Below are positions 8,852 to 19,406 of a stretch of DNA of 64,000 nt, piece by piece (the stretch's first letter is position 1; each line of letters starts with the position of its first letter). Origin of the DNA: Opitutaceae bacterium. Its GTDB lineage: Bacteria; Verrucomicrobiota; Verrucomicrobiia; Opitutales; Opitutaceae. Where the stretch lies: NCBI GenBank assembly GCA_003151515.1, contig PLXS01000025.1, positions 124,001-188,000 of the forward strand, given 5' to 3'. Below the pieces are notes generated by a model. The model made no database searches, was not told the DNA's origin, and saw only the letters and a program-made list of their open reading frames with translations. The position numbers and the translations under genes were made by a program.

Positions 8852-10120
8852 CTAGCTCAGGTCGCGGAACGACCCGAACTCCGGGTCGAAGATGCGCTTG
8901 TGCGTGCGCACGATCATGCCGTCGGTCAGGCCGGCCAGCCAGTCGCAGATCCGGCGCGCCTTCGCTCGCTTTCCCTTGGCCGCGTCTATGAGGGCGCCCA
9001 CGGCGGGCGGAAGGATGCGCACGACCCTTCTTCCCGTGTCGACGTAGTTGCGCCAGCACGACTCCCACAGGTCGAAGAGCACCTTGCGCGCCTTGTGCTC
9101 CATCTGCTGGAGCTGGGGGCTCTCGAAGATGATGTCGTTGGCCATCTTCTTGTAGAACTGCACCTGGCTCAGGGCATCCGGGGCGACGACGAGCTCGAAG
9201 CGGTACCGCTCGGTGCTCTTGGCCATGAAGTTGTCTCGCTCGCGCAGCCGGCAGGCCGTGATGAATGAGCCGATCCTGTCCGAGAAGATGTTCGGCAGGC
9301 GCTCGGCCCGTATCGCGTCCAGGAGCTCGTCCGCGAGGCGGGAGGCGACCGGCCCGTCGACATTGGAGTCCGCCCAGGCCTCGATCCTGTCGATCGTCAG
9401 GAAGCCCGCCTTGACCCCGTCGGTTATGTCGTTGACCGAGTATGCGGCGTCGTCCGCCCAGTCCATGATCTGGCACTCGACGCTCTTGAAGGCGTTCAGC
9501 GCCTCTCCGGTCCGCAGGCTCCGGGGCACCCTGGCCCCCCCGAACACGAAGGAGCGCACCCCCTCCTGGGTGTCGTAAAGGAAGTGGTTGCTCGGCCTCT
9601 TGGGGAACTCCCCGAAGAGGGTCTTGTACTTGAGGACGCCGTCGAGCAGGGCGCGCGTCGGCTGCATCCCGCGCACCCCCGCGCGCTCCTGGTACATGGT
9701 CTCGATCAGCAGGTGCACGGTCTGTGCGTTGCCCTCGAACCCCCCCCAGCCGAACATCAGCTCCTGGAGCGTGCGCTCGCCCGAGTGGCCGAAGGGCGGG
9801 TGCCCGAGGTCATGCGAGAGGCAGATCGCCTCCACCAGGTCCGGGTCGATGAAGAAGTCGTCGCGAAGCGGGCCCTTGAGCGTCCTGAGGAACTGGCAGA
9901 TCGAGCGGCCGATCTGCGCCACCTCCATCGAGTGCGTGAGCCTCGTGCGGTAGAAGTCGTACTCCCCGGAGAGGAAGACCTGGGTCTTCGACTGGAGCTT
10001 GCGGAACGCGTGCGCGTGGATGATGCGGTCGCGGTCGATCTGGAACGCGTTCCTGTAGTCGGTCTTGCGGGCGCCGCCGAAGGTCTCGCTGTCAAAGGGC
10101 CCGTAGAATCGGTTTGTCAT
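8852..10120 (-). CDS. dgt: Deoxyguanosinetriphosphate triphosphohydrolase (dGTPase-like)
   Basis: This 422-residue HD-superfamily enzyme hydrolyses dNTPs to nucleoside and triphosphate. The metal-binding set is intact: His63 in RTRLTHSMEVAQIGR, His103-Asp104 in SHDLGHPPFGHSGE, and a C-terminal Asp in MDWADDAAYSVND. The N-terminal RDRIIHAHAFRKLQSKTQVF block is also standard for the family. The ATG at 10118-10120 gives the family-typical N-terminus. It appears monocistronic and is divergent from tdh across 118 bp. Confidence 0.93.
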   Translation of the reverse strand: MTNRFYGPFDSETFGGARKTDYRNAFQIDRDRIIHAHAFRKLQSKTQVFLSGEYDFYRTRLTHSMEVAQIGRSICQFLRTLKGPLRDDFFIDPDLVEAICLSHDLGHPPFGHSGERTLQELMFGWGGFEGNAQTVHLLIETMYQERAGVRGMQPTRALLDGVLKYKTLFGEFPKRPSNHFLYDTQEGVRSFVFGGARVPRSLRTGEALNAFKSVECQIMDWADDAAYSVNDITDGVKAGFLTIDRIEAWADSNVDGPVASRLADELLDAIRAERLPNIFSDRIGSFITACRLRERDNFMAKSTERYRFELVVAPDALSQVQFYKKMANDIIFESPQLQQMEHKARKVLFDLWESCWRNYVDTGRRVVRILPPAVGALIDAAKGKRAKARRICDWLAGLTDGMIVRTHKRIFDPEFGSFRDLS

Positions 10121-10238
10121 CGTGAGTCACCGGCCACGACAGCACAGCGGCGCTCGGGTACGCAATCCTTACTCGGCGCCGTGCTTAAGACTCGCTTCGG
10201 GGTTGTTTTGAGCGCCCCGGGCGCCAACACTCGTGCGC

Positions 10239-11279
10239 ATGAGCTCCCGCATGATGAAAGCGCTCTCCAAGGAGAGACCCGGGGTGGGCCTGGACTTGGT
10301 GCAGGTCCCCGTGCCCGTCCCGGGCCCTAACGACGTCCTCATAAGGATCAGGAAGACGTCCATCTGCGGGACCGACGTGCACATCTACAACTGGGACGAC
10401 TGGGCGCAGAAGACGATCAAGACCCCGATGGTGATCGGCCACGAGTTCGTGGGCACCATCGAGGAGGTGGGCTCCGCTGTCCAGAGGTTCCAAAAGGGCG
10501 ATTTGGTCGACGGGGAGGGCCACATCGTCTGCGGCGTCTGCCGCAACTGCCTCGCCGGCCGCAGGCACCTGTGCAAGGACACGAAGGGCGTCGGCGTGAA
10601 CAGGCCGGGCGCCTTCGCCGAGTACCTCTGCATCCCCGCGTCGAACGCCGTGCCGGTCGACCCGGCGATTCCGCTCGACGTCCTGTCCTGCTTCGATCCC
10701 CTGGGCAACGCGACGCACACGACCCTGCAGTTCGACCTCGTGGGCGAGGACGTGCTGGTGACAGGCGCGGGCCCCATCGGGTGCATGGCCGCCGCGATCG
10801 CGAAGCACTGCGGCGCGAGGAAGGTCGTCGTCACCGACGTGAACCCGGCGCGCCTTGAGCTCGCCGCCAGGATGGGGGCGACGCGCGTCGTCGACGTCTC
10901 GAAGGAGCGCCTGCCGGACGTGCAGGCGCAGCTCGGCATGAAGGAGGGCTTCGACGTTGGCCTCGAGATGTCGGGCAACCCGAAGGCGCTCAACGACATG
11001 ATTGACAACATGGCGCACGGCGGCCGGATCGCCCTGCTCGGCATCATGCCCGCGGCGGCCGCCGTCGACTGGAACAAGGTCGTCTTCAACATGCTCACCA
11101 TCCGCGGCATCTACGGGCGCGAGATGTACGACACCTGGTACAAGATGACCGCCATGATCCAGAGCGGCCTCGACATTTCCCCCGTCATCACGCACCGGCT
11201 CCCCTTCGCCGAGTTCCAGCAGGGCTTCGATCTCATGCGCTCCGGCAAGAGCGGCAAGATCGTCCTGACCTGGAGCTAG
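10239..11279 (+). CDS. tdh: L-threonine 3-dehydrogenase
   Basis: A zinc-dependent medium-chain dehydrogenase of 346 residues. It oxidises L-threonine to 2-amino-3-ketobutyrate with NAD. Catalytic zinc ligands are seen at Cys43 (SICGTDVH) and His68-Glu69 (IGHEF). The structural zinc Cys cluster is [15 protein letters not shown] (Cys98, 101, 104, 112). The Rossmann glycine motif is [10 protein letters not shown]. Start choice is ambiguous: GTG 10233, ATG 10239 and ATG 10251/10254 are all in frame, and the last would give the family-typical MKALSK N-terminus. It is followed 38 bp later by kbl, whose product consumes the unstable ketobutyrate, so the pair forms the threonine-to-glycine route. Confidence 0.94.
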   Translation: MSSRMMKALSKERPGVGLDLVQVPVPVPGPNDVLIRIRKTSICGTDVHIYNWDDWAQKTIKTPMVIGHEFVGTIEEVGSAVQRFQKGDLVDGEGHIVCGVCRNCLAGRRHLCKDTKGVGVNRPGAFAEYLCIPASNAVPVDPAIPLDVLSCFDPLGNATHTTLQFDLVGEDVLVTGAGPIGCMAAAIAKHCGARKVVVTDVNPARLELAARMGATRVVDVSKERLPDVQAQLGMKEGFDVGLEMSGNPKALNDMIDNMAHGGRIALLGIMPAAAAVDWNKVVFNMLTIRGIYGREMYDTWYKMTAMIQSGLDISPVITHRLPFAEFQQGFDLMRSGKSGKIVLTWS

Positions 11280-11317
11280 GCGCCGGCGCGCCCCCCCCTT
11301 TGATCCCAAAGAGAGCC

Positions 11318-12508
<1,191 letters not shown>

Positions 12509-12525
12509 GCGGTCTTTGGCCCCCA

Positions 12526-12948
12526 ATGGCGCGCGTGAAACCGAAGCCCACGGACTCCTCCCTGCGGCGCCTGGAGAGGGCCGCGCGGGGCGCGCTCGCC
12601 CACTCGTACTCGCCCTACTCCAAGTTCAGGGTCGCCGCGGCCGTCCTCGCCGGCTCGGGCAAGGTCTACTCGGGCTGCAACGTCGAGAACGCCTCCTACG
12701 GCCTGTGCAACTGCGCCGAGCGGACGGCCATATTCAGCGCGGTCGCGGCCGGCGAGAGGTCGATCCGGGCCGTCATGGTGTACACGCCGACCCCGCTGCC
12801 CACGGCCCCGTGCGGGGCGTGCCGCCAGGTGATAAACGAGTTCGGCCCCGACGCCCTGGTGATCTGCGTCTGCGACTCGAAGAACACGATCGAGACGACG
12901 CTCCCGTCGTTGCTGCCCGGCGCCTTCGGGCCGGGCGACCTCGCCTAG
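12526..12948 (+). CDS. cdd: Cytidine deaminase
   Basis: This 140-residue enzyme deaminates cytidine/deoxycytidine to uridine/deoxyuridine. The zinc site is complete: Cys63 and Glu65 in CNCAERTA, and Cys96/Cys99 in APCGACRQ. The substrate-binding CNVENASYG block is also present. It is the short homotetrameric type. It begins 17 bp after kbl, so it may share that transcript. Its stop overlaps the convergent hisS stop by 4 bp. Confidence 0.95.
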   Translation: MARVKPKPTDSSLRRLERAARGALAHSYSPYSKFRVAAAVLAGSGKVYSGCNVENASYGLCNCAERTAIFSAVAAGERSIRAVMVYTPTPLPTAPCGACRQVINEFGPDALVICVCDSKNTIETTLPSLLPGAFGPGDLA

Positions 12949-14261
12949 TGCGCCTCGAATAGGCCGCGCACGGCGTCGCCGACCCCGGCGGCCGGGACGT
13001 CCCTCTCGGAGCGCTCAGCCATGTCGCGCACCTTGACCATGCCTCGGGCGAGCTCCTCGGCGCCGTAGATGAGCGCGAGGCGCGCGCCCGAGTCCGCCGC
13101 CGCCTTGAACTGCTTTCCGAAGGCAAGCTCCCTCATGGGGTACTCGACCCGGTAGCCGAGCGCGCGCAGGCGGCGGATGTCCGCGAACGCGGCCCTGCGC
13201 TCCGCGGCGCTCCCGATCACGCAGTAGATGTCCGCGGCCTGCACGACCGCGGGAGAAAGTCCCCGCTCCTCAAGGAGAAGCGCGAACGTCATCTCGCCTA
13301 TCGCGAATCCGACCGCGGGAAGCGGCGTCCCCCCGAGCCTGCCCACGAGGTCGTCGTAGCGGCCTCCGCCGGCCAGCGCCCGCAGCTCGCCCTTGCGGTC
13401 GAACGCCTCGAAGACGAAGCCCGTGTAATAGGCAAGGCCGCGCACGACGCCCAGGTCCACCTGGACAAATCCGGCGAGCCCCATCGCCTCCAGGCCGCCC
13501 AGGAGCGTGCGCCACTGGGCCAGGCGCTGCGCCAGCTCGGCCGAGGCAGCGGCGGCCCCCAGGGCCGCCTCCAGCTGCGCGAACGAGCGGATGGACTGGA
13601 ACGCCAGCACCTTGGCCTTCAGGTCCGCGGGGATCGCCCCGAAGGCCTCCTCATAGGGCTTGAACGCGTCGTCGCCGCCCCGCTCGTGCTTGTCCACCGC
13701 GCCAAGCAGCGCGCGGATGCGCGGCTCATCGAGGCCGAGCGATCCCAGGTAGTGGAACCAGAGGTTGCGGTCGCTCAGCCGCACGAAAAAGTCCTTCTCC
13801 GTGAGCCCGAACACGCGCATGCACTCGACCAGAAGCGCGATGAGCTCGATCTCGGCCTCGGGCCCCGCCTCGCCGAAAATGTCCGCGTTGAACTGGTGGA
13901 AGCAGCGCCCCCGGCCCTTCTGCATGCGCTCGTAGCGGTAGAACTCCGCTATGCTGAACCACTTGATGGGCCGCTTGAGGGCGTTCGCCCGCGCGCCGAC
14001 CAGCCGGCACACGCTGGGCGTCATCTCCGGGCGCAGGGCGACCTCGCGCCCCCCCTTGTCGGCGAAGCTGAAGAGCTGGGCCTCTATCTCGTCGCCGGAC
14101 TTCGCCCGGTAGAGGTCCAGGGGCTCGAGGACCGGCGTGTCGTATTCAGCGAACCCGAAGGCCGCCGCGGTCTGCCGCCACAGGCGGAAGATGTGGGTGC
14201 GCTTTGCCAGGTCCTCTGGGTAAAAGTCGCGGAATCCCGGGAGGCTTTGGAACGTGGCCAT
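12945..14261 (-). CDS. hisS: Histidyl-tRNA synthetase
   Basis: This is a 438-residue class II synthetase. Motif 2 (RYERMQKGRGRCFHQFN), the histidine-specific LDLGVVRGLAYYTGFVFEAF-type HisA block and a C-terminal anticodon-binding domain are all recognisable. It attaches histidine to tRNA-His in the cytoplasm. The start ATG lies at 14259-14261. It lies 67 bp downstream of the HU/IHF gene on the same strand and may be read from the same promoter. No T-box-like leader is visible in the 67 bp between them. Confidence 0.95.
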   Translation of the reverse strand: MATFQSLPGFRDFYPEDLAKRTHIFRLWRQTAAAFGFAEYDTPVLEPLDLYRAKSGDEIEAQLFSFADKGGREVALRPEMTPSVCRLVGARANALKRPIKWFSIAEFYRYERMQKGRGRCFHQFNADIFGEAGPEAEIELIALLVECMRVFGLTEKDFFVRLSDRNLWFHYLGSLGLDEPRIRALLGAVDKHERGGDDAFKPYEEAFGAIPADLKAKVLAFQSIRSFAQLEAALGAAAASAELAQRLAQWRTLLGGLEAMGLAGFVQVDLGVVRGLAYYTGFVFEAFDRKGELRALAGGGRYDDLVGRLGGTPLPAVGFAIGEMTFALLLEERGLSPAVVQAADIYCVIGSAAERRAAFADIRRLRALGYRVEYPMRELAFGKQFKAAADSGARLALIYGAEELARGMVKVRDMAERSERDVPAAGVGDAVRGLFEAH

Positions 14262-14328
14262 CAGTGACGGACACGTTGAGAGTCGTCCATCGCGGGGCGA
14301 ACCTAAAGAGCTCCGGCGCCTGCGGGCT

Positions 14329-14640
14329 TCAGAGGAGCGTGCTGAGGTCGAGCTTCTTTAGCTGCTGCTTCAGTATCTTGCCGGCCTTGAACTTAACGAC
14401 GGCCCGCTGGGGAATGATGACCTCCGCCTCGGGCTTGTTAGGATTGCGGCCTACCCTCTGCTTGCGCACCTGGACCTCCAGAACGCCGAAGTTCCTCAAC
14501 TCGACGTTGCGCCCCTCTGAGAGCGCTTTCTGCACAATGTCGAGGGTCTGCTGGACCGTGTCGACAATCTGTTTCTGGGGAAAGCCGGCCTTCCGGTATA
14601 TCTCTAACACGATCTCGCGTTTTGTGAGGTTCGTGGACAT
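14329..14640 (-). CDS. HU/IHF-family DNA-bending protein
   Basis: A 103-residue histone-like protein with the DNABII fold: N-terminal helices (LTKREIVLEIY), the conserved ELRNFGVLEVQVRKQRVGRNPNKP strand-arm region with the Asn-Pro intercalating tip, and a basic C-terminal helix. The arm sequence (RNFG, VGRNPNKP) resembles IHF alpha more than HU. A Shine-Dalgarno-like AAAGGA lies upstream of the ATG. A good sigma-70 promoter precedes it. It probably acts in nucleoid structure, and as an IHF-like bender it could assist sigma-54 promoters, since rpoN is also in the window. Confidence 0.9.
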   Translation of the reverse strand: MSTNLTKREIVLEIYRKAGFPQKQIVDTVQQTLDIVQKALSEGRNVELRNFGVLEVQVRKQRVGRNPNKPEAEVIIPQRAVVKFKAGKILKQQLKKLDLSTLL

Positions 14641-14681
14641 GAATTGATCCTTTCGGTGTGAGCGTTACCTGAACGTTCTTA

Positions 14682-14710
14682 AATTATTAGTCTGGGATGA
14701 ATTGCGTCAA
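14682..14710 (-). promoter_or_regulatory. Sigma-70-type promoter of the HU/IHF gene
   Basis: Read on the minus strand, TTGACG (14710-14705) is followed by a 17-base spacer and ATAATT (14687-14682), an AT-rich island in GC-rich surroundings. It lies about 42 bp upstream of the HU/IHF start codon. This is the clearest housekeeping promoter I found in the window. Confidence 0.65.
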
Positions 14711-14729
14711 TACTTATCCTTGCTGAGCG

Positions 14730-15428
14730 ATGCCCGACCCAGCCTCAGTGAATTCGATGTTCGGCCGCATAGCGCACCGCTACGACCTGGCGAACAGGGT
14801 CCTGAGCGCGGGTATCGACATCCATTGGCGCACGCGCCTCGTCGGCGCCGTCGCGAAATCAGGCGCCCGGGAGGTCCTGGACTTGGCGACCGGCAGCGGC
14901 GATGTCGCCTTTGCGCTCGCGCGCGGCCTGCCCGCCGGAGCCCGGGTCGTGGGCATGGATTTCTGCGCCCCGATGCTCGAGGTGGCGGAGGCGAAGAGGA
15001 AGGGCCGCGCGGGCGCCGCCGCGCTCGTGGAGTTCCGCGCTGGCGACGGCCTCGCGATCCCCGCGCCGGCGTGCAGCTTCGACGCGGTGACGATCGCGTT
15101 CGGCCTGCGCAACATGGCCGACCGCCCGGCGTGCCTGGCGGAGATTCGGCGCGTCCTTCGGCCCGGCGGGGGCCTCTTCATCCTCGAGTTCTCGCAGCCG
15201 TGGCCCTGGGTGCGCCCGTTCTATTCGTTTTATCTCAGGCGCCTGGTGCCGCGCGTCGCCGGACTGCTCACGGGCGACCCCGACGCGTACAAGTACCTGG
15301 GCGACACGATAGGCGCCTTTCCCGGTCGCGACGCCCTCTCGGCCGAGATCCTCGCAGGCGGATTCTCCCAGGTCGGGGCGTTGGCCATGACCGCGGGCAT
15401 CGTCGCCCTTCACGCCGCGAGGCGCTAG
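14730..15428 (+). CDS. ubiE: Menaquinone/ubiquinone biosynthesis C-methyltransferase UbiE/MenG
   Basis: This is a 232-residue class I SAM methyltransferase. The N-terminal NSMFGRIAHRYDLANRVLS signature, SAM motif VLDLATGSGDVAFALA, and the DAVTIAFGLRNMADRPACL block are diagnostic of UbiE/MenG. It methylates demethylmenaquinone (or the ubiquinone precursor). Given ACIII downstream, which works with menaquinol in several phyla, menaquinone is the likelier product, but this is inference. The ATG follows the divergent HU promoter region by a few bases. Confidence 0.93.
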   Translation: MPDPASVNSMFGRIAHRYDLANRVLSAGIDIHWRTRLVGAVAKSGAREVLDLATGSGDVAFALARGLPAGARVVGMDFCAPMLEVAEAKRKGRAGAAALVEFRAGDGLAIPAPACSFDAVTIAFGLRNMADRPACLAEIRRVLRPGGGLFILEFSQPWPWVRPFYSFYLRRLVPRVAGLLTGDPDAYKYLGDTIGAFPGRDALSAEILAGGFSQVGALAMTAGIVALHAARR

Positions 15429-15444
15429 GGGCCCTGCCGGCGCG

Positions 15445-15765
15445 TCAGTTGAACGACTTGCCGCAGCCGCAGGTCGCCTTTGCGTTCGGGTTGCGGATCT
15501 CGAAGCCCTTGCCGTGCAGGCCGTCGTCAAAGTCGATGGTCGTTCCGTCCAGGTGCGCGAAGCTCTTCGGATCGACGACGATCGCCACGCCCTCGCTCTC
15601 GAACGAGGCGTCGTCGGACTTCGCCTCGTCGAAGGACATGCCGTACTGCATGCCCGAGCAGCCGCCGTTCTCGACGAGCAACCGAAGCCTCCCTGTGGCG
15701 GGAGCGTCGCCGGCGGACCTCATCGCGCGCACCTGCGCCGCAGCCTTTGGCGTGAGAACGATCAT
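15445..15765 (-). CDS. A-type iron-sulfur carrier (ErpA/IscA/HesB family)
   Basis: A 106-residue protein with the three conserved cysteines of A-type carriers: Cys36 in [14 protein letters not shown] and Cys99/Cys101 in the C-terminal TCGCGKSF. These proteins hand Fe-S clusters to target enzymes; this window encodes several Fe-S proteins (ActB, RfbH). The exact subtype (IscA, ErpA, SufA) cannot be assigned from sequence alone. It is convergent with ubiE, with 16 bp between them. Confidence 0.92.
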   Translation of the reverse strand: MIVLTPKAAAQVRAMRSAGDAPATGRLRLLVENGGCSGMQYGMSFDEAKSDDASFESEGVAIVVDPKSFAHLDGTTIDFDDGLHGKGFEIRNPNAKATCGCGKSFN

Positions 15766-15806
15766 GGCGGCACGTTAGGTGCCTCCGGACGCCTGTCAAA
15801 CGGCGC

Positions 15807-16868
15807 ATGCAGCAGATTTCGCGCCGAATCGGAAATGATTCACTTGCAAGGCCCCAGGGCCGGGATTGGAATCGGCGCGTGGCCGCAGTCAAACAGCTGC
15901 TAAACGAGATCACCTACGAGATGGTCCGCACGATCGCCGAGGGCGGAATGGGCATCGTCTACGAGGCCAATCAGCTCGGGGCGGGCCAGTTCAGGAAGAC
16001 GGTGGCCGTTAAGCTCATCCGCGAGGAGTATTCCGCGATACCGGAGTTCCAGAAGAACTTCATCGGCGAGGCACGGCTGGTCGCGGACCTGATCCACACG
16101 AACATCGTGCAGACCTACCACCTGGGCACGACGGACGTCGGACAGTACTTCATGGTGATGGAGTACGTCGGGGGGCACAACGTGGAGCAGTTCCTGGAGA
16201 AGCACCGCCAGCTCGGGCGCCAGGTTCCGGTCGACCTCGCGGTGTTCATCGTCTCGCGCGTCGCCCGGGGCCTCGCCTACGCGCACCAGAAGCGCGACCG
16301 GGTCGGCAACCACCTCAACATCGTCCACCGCGACATCGGCCCGAAGAACATCATGATGGGCTACGAGGGCGACGTGAAGCTAACGGACTTCGGAATAGCG
16401 AAGGCCTTCAACCTCATGTACAACGAGGAGGGCAAGGTGATCGCCGGCAAGGACGAGTACCTGTCGCCCGAGCAGGCGAGCTACGCGGTGACGGACGCGC
16501 GGGCGGACCTGTTCCCCCTGGGGATCGTTCTGACGGAGATCCTCCTGCTAAAAAACATCTTCCGCAGCCCCGACCGCACGCAGTCGCGCCGAAACATCCT
16601 CTCGATGCCCATCCCCAGGTTCTCGAGCCTGCGGCCCGAGATCGACGAGCGGCTTGAGGCGATCATCCAGAAGTGCCTCAAGCGCGACCGAGACGCGCGC
16701 TATCAGTCGGCCGCCGATGTGCTCCACGAGCTGGAGGTCTACCTCTACAGCGGCGGCTACGGCCCAACCAATGAGAAGCTCGGGGCGTACATGCGCGCAC
16801 TTTTCGAAGTCAAGGAACCGAGAAACCCAGCGATACCCCCGCCGCCCCCGCCCGATCCCAACCCATGA
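15807..16868 (+). CDS. Serine/threonine protein kinase with atypical catalytic loop
   Basis: This is a 353-residue Hanks-type kinase with no transmembrane segment. Seen: a glycine loop ([11 protein letters not shown], 44-54), ATP lysine Lys69 (VAVKLI), alpha-C Glu88, catalytic VHRDIGPKN (His174-Asp176), DFG at 194-196 and a YLSPEQA activation segment end. The lysine two residues after the catalytic Asp (HRDxK) is Gly178 here. Such substitutions occur in some bacterial kinases (for example HRDxS types), so activity is still plausible. The C-terminus ends in a polyproline run. An alternative GTG start lies at 15879. rpoN begins 22 bp downstream, so the two are probably co-transcribed. Confidence 0.88.
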   Translation: MQQISRRIGNDSLARPQGRDWNRRVAAVKQLLNEITYEMVRTIAEGGMGIVYEANQLGAGQFRKTVAVKLIREEYSAIPEFQKNFIGEARLVADLIHTNIVQTYHLGTTDVGQYFMVMEYVGGHNVEQFLEKHRQLGRQVPVDLAVFIVSRVARGLAYAHQKRDRVGNHLNIVHRDIGPKNIMMGYEGDVKLTDFGIAKAFNLMYNEEGKVIAGKDEYLSPEQASYAVTDARADLFPLGIVLTEILLLKNIFRSPDRTQSRRNILSMPIPRFSSLRPEIDERLEAIIQKCLKRDRDARYQSAADVLHELEVYLYSGGYGPTNEKLGAYMRALFEVKEPRNPAIPPPPPPDPNP

Positions 16869-16890
16869 GGCCCGGCCCGCCCCAAAGCCC

Positions 16891-18387
16891 ATGAGCGCGG
16901 GAGGATTCAGTCAGGACCTAAGGCAGCGCCAGACGCAGTCGCTGGTGCTCGCCCCGCAGCTGCGCCAGTCGCTCAAGATCCTGCAGGTGGCCGCGCTCGA
17001 CCTGCGCTCCGTCATCCAGGAGGAGCTGCAGAGCAACCCGACGCTGGAGGAGCTTCCCATGGACGGAATGAGCATGGAGAAGGAGGAGCCCTCAAAGGCC
17101 GACGCGGACGCAACGGGCGACGACGGTTCGGCCGAGGCGCCGCACGAGGCGGCGGCCGAGCAGAAGCGCGACGAGATGGATTTCTCAAAGGAGTTCGAGA
17201 TCCTGGGGAAGATTGACGACGACTGGCGCGACTACATGGCGAACGCCGGCGGGTCGCAGCCCTTCACGGCGGACGACGCCGAGCGCCGGCAGCACTTCTT
17301 CGATTCGGTCGCGACCGAGACCTCGCTCCAGGAGCACTTGATGCGCCAGGCCGAGATGACGGACCTTCCCCCGGAGGCGATGGCGGCCATGAACCACCTC
17401 GTGGGCAGCCTGGACGACCGCGGCTTCCTCACCGTGAGCGCGCCCGACGTCGCCCTGCAGACGGGCCTGCCCCTGGCGGCGGTCCAGGAGGCCGTCGGCG
17501 CGCTCAAGTCCTTCGAGCCCCCTGGGATCGGCGCCGAGAACCTCGCCGAGTGCCTCCTGGCTCAGCTGGCCGCGAGGGGCAGGCGCGAATCCCTCGCCTC
17601 GAGGATCATCCGCCACTACTTCGAACTCCTGACCAGGCGCCGGATCCCGGAGCTCGCGCGCAAGCTGGGCGCCGCGTCGGACGACGTGCAGGGCGCGATC
17701 GAGGAGATCGGCAAGTTGGACCCCGCGCCGGGAAGGCGCTTCGCCGATGACCAGAACCGCGTCGTCGTGGCCGACGTGACTGTCGAGCGCGATGGCAGCG
17801 AGTGGAGGATCCACCTGAACAACGACTACATCCCGAGGCTGCGCATTTCCAGCACCTACCGGGACCTGATCGCCAAGGGAACGCTCTCCAAGGACGAGCG
17901 CGACTACCTTCGCGAGCGCATGCGCTCAGGCAAGTTCCTTATCGACTCGATCGAGCAGCGCCAGCGGACAATCGAGCGGATAACGCGCGAGATCCTCAAG
18001 GCCCAGGCCCCGTTCTTCGAGCACGGGGTCTCGCAGCTGAAGCCGCTTACGATGACCCAGATCGCGGAAGTCGTGGGCGTCCACGAGACGACCGTCAGCC
18101 GCGCCATCGCCAACAAGTACATCCGCACGCCCCACGGCGTCTTTGAGTTCAAGTACTTCTTCACCCCGGGCTACCAGAACGACAACGGCGCCTCGGTCTC
18201 CAACACGAGCGTCAAGGAGATGATCGCCGACATGGTTGCCGCGGAGGACAAGGCGTCGCCGTTCAGCGACCAGGAGCTGGTGGCGAAGCTCCAGGAGAAG
18301 GGCATCAATATCGCGAGGCGCACGGTCGCCAAGTACCGCGACGAGCTCGGCATCCTGCCGAGCAACCTGCGCCGCGACTACAAGTAG
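16891..18387 (+). CDS. rpoN: RNA polymerase sigma-54 factor
   Basis: This 498-residue protein has the three RpoN regions. The Gln/Leu-rich activator-interacting region I is at the N-terminus (QTQSLVLAPQLRQSLKILQ). An acidic linker (about residues 50-95) is followed by the core-binding and HTH regions (MTQIAEVVGVHETTVSRAI). The RpoN box (ARRTVAKYR, 475-483) is at the C-terminus. The ATG at 16891 is chosen because region I starts directly after it; an upstream in-frame extension overlaps the kinase gene and is not homologous-looking. It directs transcription from -24/-12 promoters with AAA+ activators, none of which is in the window. Its stop overlaps the convergent tsaD stop by 10 bp. Confidence 0.95.
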   Translation: MSAGGFSQDLRQRQTQSLVLAPQLRQSLKILQVAALDLRSVIQEELQSNPTLEELPMDGMSMEKEEPSKADADATGDDGSAEAPHEAAAEQKRDEMDFSKEFEILGKIDDDWRDYMANAGGSQPFTADDAERRQHFFDSVATETSLQEHLMRQAEMTDLPPEAMAAMNHLVGSLDDRGFLTVSAPDVALQTGLPLAAVQEAVGALKSFEPPGIGAENLAECLLAQLAARGRRESLASRIIRHYFELLTRRRIPELARKLGAASDDVQGAIEEIGKLDPAPGRRFADDQNRVVVADVTVERDGSEWRIHLNNDYIPRLRISSTYRDLIAKGTLSKDERDYLRERMRSGKFLIDSIEQRQRTIERITREILKAQAPFFEHGVSQLKPLTMTQIAEVVGVHETTVSRAIANKYIRTPHGVFEFKYFFTPGYQNDNGASVSNTSVKEMIADMVAAEDKASPFSDQELVAKLQEKGINIARRTVAKYRDELGILPSNLRRDYK

Positions 18388-19406
18388 GCCGAGGGGTCCA
18401 CCCCGAGGCCGCTACCCGAGAATCGGGCGGCGTCCCCCGCATCAGCCCAGGCCGCAAAGGCGATCATGGCCGCGTTGTCTCCCGTGTGGCTTGGGTCCGC
18501 GACCACGAACCGGGCCTTGGCTGCGCCCGCCGCGCGCTCCATCGAAGCGCGAAGAGAGCGGTTGTTCGCGACGCCGCCCGAAAGGCCCACGCTGCGGTAG
18601 GATCCCCGGCCGAGCGCACCCGCGGCCTTGCCCGTGAGGGCGTCGATGACCGCCTCCTGGTAGCTTGCGCAGAGGTCCGGGAGGGCGGAGAGGACCTCGG
18701 GCTCGGGCATCGCCTGGACACGGTACCGCAGGCTCGTCTTGAGCCCCGAGAAGCTGAAGCCCAGGTCCGCGCGCCTGCCGATGCCCCTGGGAAAGTCGAA
18801 GGCGTCGCGCCGGCCGCCGCGGGCCAGGCGCTCGATGGCGGGCCCGCCCGGGTACCCCAGGCCCAGGAGCTTCGCTCCCTTGTCCAGGGCCTCGCCCGCC
18901 GCGTCATCGCGCGTCGTCGAGATCTGCCGCAGGGCGCGGCCCTCGGAGATCGAGAAGAGGATCGTGTTGCCGCCCGAGACGATGAGGCCCAGGTGCGGGA
19001 GGTACCCCTTGAGGGCCTCGCCGAACGAGCCTGGATCTTGCGCGTGAAGCGCGATGAAGGGCGACCACGCGTGCGCCCTGAGGTGGTTGACGCCGACGAC
19101 GGGCAGCCTGAGGGCCCTGGCCACCGCCTTCGCCGCGGCCACGCCGAGCGCGAGGCACGCGGCCAGCCCGGGGCCGCGCGTCACCGCGACCTGGGTCACC
19201 CGGGGCCATGCGGAATTGGCGCGCGCCCGCTCGAGGAGCGGCCCGAAGTGGCGCAGGTGCTCCCGAGTGGCGATGTCCGGAACGACGCCGCCGTGCTCGG
19301 AGTGCAGCTCGATCTGGCTGTTGAGCCACTCGCCCGCGAGGCCCGCCTCGGGGTCGAACAGCGCGAGCGCCGTCTCGTCACAGGAACTCTCGAAGGCGAG
19401 GATCAC
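18378..19406 (-). CDS. tsaD: tRNA N6-adenosine threonylcarbamoyltransferase
   Basis: A 342-residue ASKHA-fold enzyme that transfers threonylcarbamoyl to A37 of ANN-decoding tRNAs, working with TsaB/TsaE. Metal-binding His108 and His112 are present in VNHLRAHAWSP (the family more often reads NHLEGH). Nucleotide-binding motifs (LIVSGGNT, GLSGGVANN, DNAAMIAFA) are intact. The start overlaps the end of ctpA by 4 bp, indicating an operon. Confidence 0.94.
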   Translation of the reverse strand: MILAFESSCDETALALFDPEAGLAGEWLNSQIELHSEHGGVVPDIATREHLRHFGPLLERARANSAWPRVTQVAVTRGPGLAACLALGVAAAKAVARALRLPVVGVNHLRAHAWSPFIALHAQDPGSFGEALKGYLPHLGLIVSGGNTILFSISEGRALRQISTTRDDAAGEALDKGAKLLGLGYPGGPAIERLARGGRRDAFDFPRGIGRRADLGFSFSGLKTSLRYRVQAMPEPEVLSALPDLCASYQEAVIDALTGKAAGALGRGSYRSVGLSGGVANNRSLRASMERAAGAAKARFVVADPSHTGDNAAMIAFAAWADAGDAARFSGSGLGVDPSAYL

